In this document: in pieces, positions 6,943 to 12,206 of the stretch
Numbering within the stretch: the stretch's first letter is position 1
Layout of the letters: each line of letters opens with the position of its first letter
DNA from: JBDRNO01 sp043811005
GTDB lineage: Bacteria; Bacteroidota; Bacteroidia; NORP154
Reading direction: 5' to 3'
DNA: 12,206 nucleotides
Assembly: GCA_043811005.1 (NCBI GenBank)
Contig: JBDRNO010000180.1
Location: forward strand, 1 to 12,206
The notes under the pieces: generated by a model
What the model was told of the DNA's origin: nothing
What the model saw: only the letters and a program-made list of their open reading frames with translations
Database searches by the model: none
Position numbers and translations under genes: made by a program

Positions 6943-7076
6943 CGAATATTATCGGCCTGTAATGCACTGATCATGAGTACGTTGAAAAATCCGTCACCAA
7001 TTCCGTCAACAAGAAATTTAAAGACCCCTGCAAATCATTGATCTACAGGGGCCTGCGATTTAAGGTTGTGGTGCCA
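6943..7076. repeat. Dispersed hairpin repeat, copy 3
   Basis: Near-identical direct copy of 3791-3919 across the core, with a one-base insertion before the hairpin (AAAGACCCC versus AAAACCCC). It ends in GGTTGTGGTGCCA, the same tail as copy 1; on the minus strand this is TGGCACCA, like a tRNA 3' end. Together with copy 2 it brackets the broken barrel/Ig gene and the truncated phage recombinase. Confidence 0.75.
7025..7051 (-). terminator. Terminator-like hairpin in repeat copy 3, downstream of the methyltransferase gene
   Basis: CCCCTG (7025-7030) pairs with CAGGGG (7046-7051). On the minus strand it is followed by TCTTTAAATTTC. It sits about 110 nt beyond the methyltransferase stop and could end that transcript. 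Confidence 0.5.
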
Positions 7077-7163
7077 CAAGCCCCAAGTCAACTATTGTTT
7101 ATAAACATTGTCAGGCTGTAGCTAACAGGGTATTAATAAGATTAGACAGATCCCGGAATTTTA

Positions 7164-7724
7164 CTATTTTAAATTGAAAAAATACTTTCTTATTTCCCTT
7201 TTACCAGAATAAGGTATCTCAATCTTGTCCCAAACTTTTAAGCCTGTTTTTTCAAATAATAAGTAAAGTGAATATTCCGTAAAAGGTCTATAAATTTGAC
7301 AATTTATATCAAAGTTTAAAAGGGCATTAATTTCAGTTTTAACTAATTCTTTGATATTAGTATTGGGATTAGGAAAATGTTCGATAACAAAAACTGATTT
7401 AGCTACTCTTTGTGCTTCAATTAACACAGATTCAGAATCTTCACAATGGTGTAATGTTTCATTTAATAAGGAAACATCAAATTCTAAATTATCAAATGGT
7501 AAATTCTTTCCATCATAAATCACAAACGGTAACTTTTTTCTTTTTCTTAGGTCAATAATATCTACTGTATTATATCTAATCTTAGGGAAAATCTCAGCAA
7601 AAATATGGATAGGTATTGATGTCCCAGTTCCAACATCAAGTACAGAATCAACACCTTCTATATGAGGCCTAAATAATTCAATGAGGTCAAATATTATATC
7701 TTCTAACGATTTACTCACAATCAT
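7164..7724 (-). CDS. Class I SAM-dependent methyltransferase (Methyltransf_11-like)
   Basis: A 186-residue protein with the class I methyltransferase core. The SAM-binding motif I is VLDVGTGTS (residues 28-36). An acidic residue at the end of strand 2 (D55 in NTVDIID) should bind the ribose. DGKNLPFDNLEFDVSLLNET (71-90) covers the motif that ends strand 4, and LHHCED follows as in Methyltransf_11 enzymes, then the helix/strand of SVLIEAQRVAKSVFVIEH. The acceptor is unknown; small enzymes of this type modify sugars, lipids, quinones or metabolites. The start is fixed by an in-frame stop just upstream of the ATG. Two sampled 60-base lines are 25% and 30% GC, well below the receptor gene (47%), suggesting recent acquisition. 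It stands alone, ending beside repeat copy 3. Fold is secure, role unknown. Confidence 0.8.
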   Translation of the reverse strand: MIVSKSLEDIIFDLIELFRPHIEGVDSVLDVGTGTSIPIHIFAEIFPKIRYNTVDIIDLRKRKKLPFVIYDGKNLPFDNLEFDVSLLNETLHHCEDSESVLIEAQRVAKSVFVIEHFPNPNTNIKELVKTEINALLNFDINCQIYRPFTEYSLYLLFEKTGLKVWDKIEIPYSGKREIRKYFFNLK

Positions 7725-8056
7725 ATGTCATATTAATGTGCACTTAAAATTACATTAAATTAAAGAAATTATTTTTCCCCAAATATTTTTAACGGCGAAC
7801 CTCCCATGTAGATTAAAATAAAAACAGGACGATTATTTAGTTAACTTTTTTTCTCTCTGTTATAAGAAAAGGTTTTTCAGGGAACTGGTTGTATTATTAA
7901 CTAATATTTTCGAATGAATTGAACGTAACATCATAAATTTTCTCCCCTTTCATAGACAGTATGTATTTGGTTAAAGATAAATTTAATTTAAAACATTCTG
8001 CCGGCACAATTCATATACGATGATTCCGTAAAAAAGCAGGGTCAACAAATTCCTAA

Positions 8057-8074
8057 GGGGAAATGAATTTCCCC
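8057..8074. promoter_or_regulatory. 18-bp palindrome upstream of the sigma factor gene, candidate operator
   Basis: GGGGAAAT (8057-8064), a 2-nt centre GA, then ATTTCCCC (8067-8074): a perfect 8-bp inverted repeat. It lies 12 nt before the putative -7 box, within the region a -33 element would occupy, so a dimeric regulator binding here could block or recruit polymerase. The arms are too close for a normal RNA hairpin loop, which favours a DNA-binding site. Function is inferred. Confidence 0.4.
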
Positions 8075-8086
8075 CATAATAAGTGG

Positions 8087-8094
8087 TACCTTTA
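8087..8094 (+). promoter_or_regulatory. Putative -7 box of the sigma factor gene
   Basis: TACCTTTA matches TAnnTTTG except for the final base and lies 44 nt before the ATG. No clean TTTG element is found 17-19 nt upstream. Confidence 0.3.
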
Positions 8095-8138
8095 GAAAGT
8101 ATTTTACGTATATATCACAAGCCTAAATCCTTCTTTAA

Positions 8139-9002
8139 ATGCGGCAATTGAAAATCACCGAGCAGGTTACCAACAGGGAGAGCCCATCCATGGACAAATA
8201 CCTGCATGAGATAGCCAAGATTAAGCTGATTACTGCAGAAGAAGAGGTTTCTCTCGCCCGAAGGATACATAAGGGGGATATGGAGGCACGGGACTGTTTG
8301 ATAAATGCAAATCTCAGATTTGTTATATCTGTTGCAAAGCAGTATCAGAACATGGGCTTGAGTCTTGCGGATTTGATCAATGAAGGAAATCTTGGTTTGA
8401 TCGAAGCAGCACAACGATTTGACGAAACGAGGGGCTTTAAGTTTATATCCTACGCCGTTTGGTGGATCAGACAAGCTATTATTTATGCACTGGCTAAACA
8501 GGTCAGAATTGTACGGCTCCCCCTAAACAGAATGAGTCTTAATCATAAAATAAAAAAGATCATCGCTGAACTGGAACAAAAGTATGAAAGAGAACCAACT
8601 ATCCTTGAGATATCACAGACATTAGAGCTAACTCCAGTTGATGTGACAGTTGCCATTAAAAACGCTGGGCGGTATATTTCAATGGATGCCCCGCTTGTAC
8701 AAGGTGAAGAAGAGAACATGTATGATGTTTTATTAAGCGAAGATACTTCTACCCCTGATAAAGAATTGCTAACAGATTCACTAAGGAAAGAAATTGAAAG
8801 GGCCCTTAATAAATTGATCCCAAGAGAAGCCGATATTATCAGATCTTATTTTGGATTAAACGGCAAACACATGCACACACTCGCGGAAATTGGTGAGGAA
8901 TTTAATCTGACAAATGAAAGAGTCAGGCAGATCAAAGCCAGGGCGATCGAAAAATTAAAACATACTATGATATGTAGAATATTAAAAACCTACCTGGGTT
9001 AA
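8139..9002 (+). CDS. RpoD-type (group 1/2) sigma-70 factor, divergent paralogue
   Basis: A 287-residue sigma factor of the short Bacteroidota RpoD type, beginning MRQLKITEQVTNRESPSMDK like the housekeeping protein, which fixes the start. Region 1.2 spans about 17-50 (DKYLHEIAKIKLITAEEEV). Region 2 (about 55-125) includes NLRFVISVAKQYQN, LADLINEGNLGLIEAA and FDETRGFKFISYAVWWIRQA, covering core binding and -10 recognition. Region 3 is about 135-205, with RIVRLPLN at its start. Region 4 (about 225-278) ends with ERVRQIKARAIEKLK, the -35 helix-turn-helix. Compared with the housekeeping RpoD sequence I remember from Bacteroides, region 3 and the linker to region 4 are clearly changed (for example NRMSLNHKIKKIIAELEQKY), while the DNA-contact motifs are kept. 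I therefore think this is a second, RpoD-like copy rather than the essential one, but only the genome can show that. No anti-sigma gene is adjacent. Confidence 0.85.
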   Translation: MRQLKITEQVTNRESPSMDKYLHEIAKIKLITAEEEVSLARRIHKGDMEARDCLINANLRFVISVAKQYQNMGLSLADLINEGNLGLIEAAQRFDETRGFKFISYAVWWIRQAIIYALAKQVRIVRLPLNRMSLNHKIKKIIAELEQKYEREPTILEISQTLELTPVDVTVAIKNAGRYISMDAPLVQGEEENMYDVLLSEDTSTPDKELLTDSLRKEIERALNKLIPREADIIRSYFGLNGKHMHTLAEIGEEFNLTNERVRQIKARAIEKLKHTMICRILKTYLG

Positions 9003-9031
9003 CTTAATCTGCAATCCAGGTGCAAATTAAG
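9003..9031 (+). terminator. Hairpin directly after the sigma factor stop
   Basis: CTTAAT-c-TGCA (9003-9013) pairs with TGCA-a-ATTAAG (9021-9031): ten pairs with one mismatch and a 7-nt loop, starting at the base after the stop codon. No T-tract follows, so it may be a 3' stabilising hairpin rather than an intrinsic terminator. Confidence 0.35.
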
Positions 9032-9236
9032 TGTATTGAGCACTCTTTCTTGGTTTAGTGTGAGCAGTCTGTTTGTAGTTAAATTTCATTAAACCTTTTA
9101 CATTGATATTTTTTTGTTTATGTTCTGGATTCAGGTGCTCAGTTGCATTCGGAATCATATGCTCAATGTACTCCGGTTTTAGGTGCCCAGTTTGACTGGA
9201 TTTTCCATTATAGAGAAATAAATTGATTATTCTCAT
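9027..9236 (-). CDS. Small hypothetical protein with octapeptide H-x-x-P repeats
   Basis: A 69-codon ATG frame starting 12 nt after the radical SAM gene stop on the same strand, so it could be the last cistron of that operon. It contains three consecutive eight-residue units, TGHLKPEY, IEHMIPNA and TEHLNPEH, fitting [T/I]-[G/E]-H-[L/M]-x-P-[E/N]-x. A similar unit, TAHTKPRK, sits near the C-terminus. The DNA shows the matching 24-bp periodicity (9132-9155, 9156-9179, 9180-9203). There is no signal peptide, membrane segment or known domain I can recognise, and the product is basic overall. The 3' end overlaps the hairpin after the sigma factor gene. It may be a real small protein or repeat DNA that happens to be open; I lean only slightly to a gene. 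Confidence 0.4.
   Translation of the reverse strand: MRIINLFLYNGKSSQTGHLKPEYIEHMIPNATEHLNPEHKQKNINVKGLMKFNYKQTAHTKPRKSAQYT
9132..9203. repeat. Three tandem imperfect 24-bp repeats
   Basis: Units start at 9132, 9156 and 9180, each with a GTGCTCAGT-like core exactly 24 bp apart (TGCTC at 9136, TGCTC at 9160, TGCCC at 9184). Units 1 and 3 match at about 17 of 24 positions, units 1 and 2 at about 14. They encode the octapeptide repeats of the small ORF on the minus strand. Confidence 0.5.
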
Positions 9237-9248
9237 TTATTTTCAATC

Positions 9249-10871
9249 CTAATCATATCTCTGATTATTTCCCAGTATCCTTACATAGTAAGCTTCCTCA
9301 CCGGTTATTTCCAATTCACCAATTGTGTGATTCATTGTTGAAACACCATACTCCTTCTGTTTCCGGAAGTGAATGAACATTGCTGCTAAGTTCACTGCCG
9401 CTTCAATTCCTTTTGGGTTTCTGATTATCACTGTTAAAAACATCTTCCAATAATAAAATCCGGTTGCTGAGTTAAAACCTGCCTTATTACAAACCCTAAG
9501 GAATGAACGCATATAAATAAGCCATGTCCTGAAATTTGGAGTATATTTATTATGGGGTCTGATATTCAAGCCAGTAAAAACAACCCGCTTATAATAATTC
9601 GAAGGTTCATAAATGGCATTGATAACCCGGATAAAATTCTTAAGGATCTCAATACGTGAAATCAGTGTAATAAAGTTCAGACCACTCGTCGTCTGGTCAA
9701 TATCGCTTTCACCAATTGATCGGGATGCCTGCTGAAACAACCTGCCTTCAGAAGCAAGACGGCGGGTTAATTGAGTATTTGGCAGTGCGTAAAGCAGGCC
9801 GATCATTGCTATGCAGATTCCCGATTTCTGGATGGAATCAATCATATTATCGGCAATCTGTCTGCTTTCGCTGTCGAAACCAATAATATATCCTCCATTA
9901 CTAACGATGCCATACGATAATAGTTCCCTGACAGCATCTTCGATTGGTTTGTTTACATTCTGGGTTTTCTGGATCAGTTTCAGCGTATCATTTTCAGGTG
10001 TTTCTATACCAAGAAACACATACCGGAAATCAACATCTTTCATTAACTGAAGCAATTCATCATCATCAGCCAGGTCAATAGAGGTTTCGGTAGAAAAATA
10101 AAACGGATACCCGTGGTTTTGAGTCCATGTTTTTAACTCACGCAAGAGGTCTTTAACCTTCTTTTTATTACCAATGAAGTTATCATCAACTATGTCAATA
10201 TGGCCACGGTATCCTAAATCGTAAATGGATTGCAGTTCTTTGATCACCTGTTCTTTCGACTTAAACCTGGGTATTCGGCCATATAGCTCAATGATATCGC
10301 AAAATTCACAATTAAAGGGACACCCCCTTGTAAATTGAAGTCCGATCGAAATATAATTCCGGAAATTGATCAGGTCATATCTGGGAACGACAGCTTTCAG
10401 CATATTGGCTTTTTCTTCAGAAAAATATCTTCCCCTTTTTACCCCCTTCTGCAAATCGTTTAAGAACATAAGAATGGTAATCTCTCCTTCACCGAGGACT
10501 AAAAAGTCGGCCTCAGAGTAAACATCCGGCTGTGAAGTCGGATCCGGACCACCAACCACAACAATGCGATCAAGATCATGTGCCCGCCGGATGAAATTGA
10601 GCATGCTTTTTTGCTGGGGAAGCATTCCCCCTGTACAGACAATATCAGCCCATTTCAAATGGTCATCCAGCAAAGGTTCAACGTTCTCGTCAATTAACCT
10701 GAATATCCAATGCTGGGGAAGGAGTGCAGCCACTGTCAGCAATCCAAGAGGGGCAGCCGGATATTTTGCCCCAACCATGTAACAAACTTCCTGGTAATTC
10801 CAGAAACTAAATCTTGAAAATTTTGTTTGTACAAGAAGGCATTTGGTATGCCCTCCATGCAAATCTTTCAT
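9249..10871 (-). CDS. B12-binding radical SAM protein with DUF4070-like C-terminal region
   Basis: A 540-residue protein. Residues about 10-140 form a cobalamin-binding-type Rossmann domain (APLGLLTVAALLP; WADIVCTGGMLPQQ; RIVVVGGPDPTSQPD; ADFLVLGEGE) without the DxHxxG cobalamin-ligand motif. The radical SAM core follows, with the cluster motif C184-x3-C188-x2-C191 in TRGCPFNCEFCDIIELYG, then DDNFIGN and FLGIETP typical of the TIM barrel. Residues about 365-510 look like the DUF4070 extension found in this subgroup, which includes the hopanoid C-2 methylase HpnP. Radical chemistry on an unactivated carbon, perhaps methylation, is plausible, but the substrate is unknown and no hopanoid or terpene genes are nearby. 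The ATG at 10871 has a modest ribosome site (AAGGGA, 6 nt upstream) and a perfect -7 box 28 nt upstream. A sampled 60-base line is 38% GC. Confidence 0.85.
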   Translation of the reverse strand: MKDLHGGHTKCLLVQTKFSRFSFWNYQEVCYMVGAKYPAAPLGLLTVAALLPQHWIFRLIDENVEPLLDDHLKWADIVCTGGMLPQQKSMLNFIRRAHDLDRIVVVGGPDPTSQPDVYSEADFLVLGEGEITILMFLNDLQKGVKRGRYFSEEKANMLKAVVPRYDLINFRNYISIGLQFTRGCPFNCEFCDIIELYGRIPRFKSKEQVIKELQSIYDLGYRGHIDIVDDNFIGNKKKVKDLLRELKTWTQNHGYPFYFSTETSIDLADDDELLQLMKDVDFRYVFLGIETPENDTLKLIQKTQNVNKPIEDAVRELLSYGIVSNGGYIIGFDSESRQIADNMIDSIQKSGICIAMIGLLYALPNTQLTRRLASEGRLFQQASRSIGESDIDQTTSGLNFITLISRIEILKNFIRVINAIYEPSNYYKRVVFTGLNIRPHNKYTPNFRTWLIYMRSFLRVCNKAGFNSATGFYYWKMFLTVIIRNPKGIEAAVNLAAMFIHFRKQKEYGVSTMNHTIGELEITGEEAYYVRILGNNQRYD

Positions 10872-10899
10872 TTATATCCCTTATCACTAAATAATACGG

Positions 10900-10907
10900 C
10901 AAAGATA
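10900..10907 (-). promoter_or_regulatory. -7 box of the radical SAM gene
   Basis: TATCTTTG on the minus strand matches the Bacteroidota TAnnTTTG consensus exactly and leaves a normal leader of about 28 nt, with AAGGGA before the ATG. The -33 element is poor (TTCT at 19-nt spacing). Confidence 0.5.
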
Positions 10908-11123
10908 CGTGAATATCAAATGCCATAGAAGGTGTATAAATTGGTAATTGGTCTTGGTGATCATGCAAAAACCATGACATCTTGAACGTCGGCCGACCAA
11001 CCTGTTAATTGTCGTTAGAGTGCTTTCCTGACTTTGGCCAGAGTTAAGTGTTTGTTGTTATGCTATGTATGTTAATTGTATTCTAACCGGCCAAATGTGA
11101 TCAAGACGTCCGGCTTTTGCACA
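10908..11123. other. Gap between radical SAM and glycosyltransferase genes
   Basis: No coding frame seen. It includes a perfect 10-bp palindrome GTCGGCCGAC (10988-10997) and an AATGTG/CACATT inverted repeat just past the glycosyltransferase stop, with a loop too long for a convincing terminator. Confidence 0.4.
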
Positions 11124-12206
11124 TTAAGTAAAAGATTTATAAAAATCTAAAACTTGTCTAATCTTATCCTCAATAGTAAAATATTGTCTACATTCTAAAA
11201 CTCTACTTCTGATTTCATTTAATTCAGGTTCTTCTCTCAATCTACTTGATAGTTCGCCAATTTCATTTATTACAATACCTATTCGATTCTCTTCTATAAA
11301 CTCCTGTTGAGTTTTATGACCTAAGGATATAACTGGAAGCCCACAAGAAATGTATTCCAGTACCTTATTAGCTAAGACTGTATCTACATGTTCTTTATTT
11401 CTAGCTGTATTAAAACCTGCCCACCCATAGTCATACTGTGTTATCTCTTGGAGTAATTTTTTTGTGCCTAAATGACCATGATAATGGATATAACTATTAC
11501 CATCAGCAAAAGCATCATAATCTGGATTTTCTTTGGAGGAATAAATGTGGATATGAATTTCTTGATCAGCAATAGCCTTAAAAATATCTTTTAGATCATA
11601 ATGACCACCTAAATTAACACTATCCAGGCTTCCTTCATAAACAATATGAATTTCTCCATAGTTTTCAGATAATTTTCTCCTTAGAGCAGAAGGCATTAAT
11701 CTTCCAGGAACATAATTTGGAAATACCAGAGTTGGTTTTTGATCAATTGGATAAGCACTTTCACATGCATCTTTGACACCTGATGTTACAAATATTAACC
11801 CATTACATTCAGTTACTGCTCTTCTTTCAATTTCTAAAACATGATGACTTTTTGGATCCAGGGTACCATAAGGTGTGCTTCTTATAGAAATCAAATCGTG
11901 AATATCATGGATAATAGGAATTCTCCCTCGAGACGCCTCTATTGCTGATAATGTAAGAAAATCCGGTGCATTATGACTATGAACAATGTCAATATTTTCA
12001 GTATAAATCAGTTTTCTTATTTGTGGTGTAAGTTTCTTTTTTTCTAGTTTAATCATCCTGTCAAAGAGTTCATCTCCGTATCCGTAAAATTGTGTTAATG
12101 TTTTGTGTGTATAAGCAAAGATTAATTTAACATCATCTTTTGTACTTCTGAGACCCTCAGCGTATTTTAATGCCCTAATACATGGTTGTTGTTGTAAAAA
12201 TAAAAT
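11124..12206 (-). CDS. Glycosyltransferase, GT4-like (GT-B fold), 5' end beyond the window
   Basis: The frame stays open from the stop near 11124 to the right edge: 360 codons are visible. The internal ATG at 12056 is not the start, because the 50 codons before it continue in frame as clear coding sequence beginning ILFLQQQPCIRALKYAEGLR, the usual first strand of a GT-B glycosyltransferase. The true start is probably only one to a few codons outside. Visible landmarks (numbered from the edge): HSHNAPDF (76-83) of the acceptor domain, IIHDIHDL (98-105), the donor-domain opening IHIVYEGSL, YIHYHGHLGTKKLLQEI, and KVLEYISCGLPVI (281-293), the nucleotide-sugar-binding segment of GT4 enzymes. It probably transfers a sugar onto a surface glycan at the inner face of the membrane; sugar and acceptor are unknown. 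A sampled 60-base line is 35% GC. It may be the last gene of a polysaccharide operon lying to the right. Confidence 0.8.
   Translation of the reverse strand: MLFLQQQPCIRALKYAEGLRSTKDDVKLIFAYTHKTLTQFYGYGDELFDRMIKLEKKKLTPQIRKLIYTENIDIVHSHNAPDFLTLSAIEASRGRIPIIHDIHDLISIRSTPYGTLDPKSHHVLEIERRAVTECNGLIFVTSGVKDACESAYPIDQKPTLVFPNYVPGRLMPSALRRKLSENYGEIHIVYEGSLDSVNLGGHYDLKDIFKAIADQEIHIHIYSSKENPDYDAFADGNSYIHYHGHLGTKKLLQEITQYDYGWAGFNTARNKEHVDTVLANKVLEYISCGLPVISLGHKTQQEFIEENRIGIVINEIGELSSRLREEPELNEIRSRVLECRQYFTIEDKIRQVLDFYKSFT

Larger units (their letters stand above)
7725..8138. other. Divergent intergenic region between methyltransferase and sigma factor genes
   Basis: 414 bp of AT-rich sequence with no coding frame. 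It must carry the promoters of both flanking genes. For the sigma factor I see a near-consensus -7 box (8087-8094) and a palindrome (8057-8074). For the methyltransferase, AATATTTG on the minus strand (around 7780-7787) is one mismatch from TAnnTTTG. Confidence 0.5.

Noticed and set aside
8115..8474. 119-codon minus-strand frame opposite the sigma factor gene
   Set aside because: It is a shadow of the well-supported sigma factor gene, with no domain or promoter of its own; the same applies to the frames opposite the receptor, Ig-repeat and radical SAM genes.
12054..12056. ATG as the start of the glycosyltransferase
   Set aside because: Fifty further in-frame codons up to the window edge continue the conserved N-terminal strand of the enzyme.
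1..12206. CRISPR array, rRNA or intact tRNA gene
   Set aside because: No regularly spaced identical repeats with unique spacers and no complete cloverleaf or rRNA-like segment were seen.

Overview
The window looks like accessory chromosomal DNA from a member of the Bacteroidota, probably a Bacteroidales-like lineage. Four things point there: a short (287-residue) RpoD-type sigma factor starting MRQLKIT; a carboxypeptidase-regulatory/plug/beta-barrel outer-membrane protein of the PF14905 type; perfect Bacteroidota -7 promoter boxes (TAnnTTTG) in front of three genes; and a secreted Ig-like repeat protein with a typical '...VAQ' signal peptide end. The species cannot be fixed from the sequence.

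Left part (1-3800). A collapsed insertion sequence (about 81-326) keeps both terminal inverted repeats and only the last ~65 codons of a transposase-like reading frame. It is followed by the first of three dispersed hairpin repeats (493-592). Next come an orphan MntA-type nucleotidyltransferase antitoxin gene (639-944, +) with no HEPN partner, and a convergent outer-membrane beta-barrel receptor gene (1263-3659, -).

Middle part (3791-7076). Two near-identical direct copies of the repeat (3791-3919 and 6943-7076) bracket a graveyard: a secreted barrel/Ig-repeat protein gene broken in two out-of-frame pieces (signal peptide plus start of barrel; five Ig-like repeats plus C-terminal domain), and the N-terminal third of a YqaJ/lambda-exonuclease-type phage recombinase. 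Read on the minus strand, each repeat looks like a tRNA 3' end (..ACCA) followed by a hairpin terminator. A tRNA-Asn-like fragment lies just left of the third copy. I infer that these are scars of tRNA-targeted integration; no integrase or intact tRNA is present.

Right part (7077-12206). An AT-rich SAM-dependent methyltransferase (-), a divergent RpoD-type sigma factor (+) with an 18-bp palindrome near its putative promoter, a small ORF with octapeptide repeats (-), a B12-binding radical SAM protein of the DUF4070 type (-), and a glycosyltransferase family 4-like gene (-) whose first few codons lie beyond the right edge. Methyltransferase and glycosyltransferase are common cargo of surface-polysaccharide loci, but the genes here are separated by gaps and repeats and do not form a clear operon. 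The most interesting signals are the triplicated tRNA-tail/terminator repeat partitioning the region into cassettes, the two genes whose promoter boxes end only 7-9 nt before the start codon (leaderless mRNAs?), and the octapeptide-repeat small ORF.
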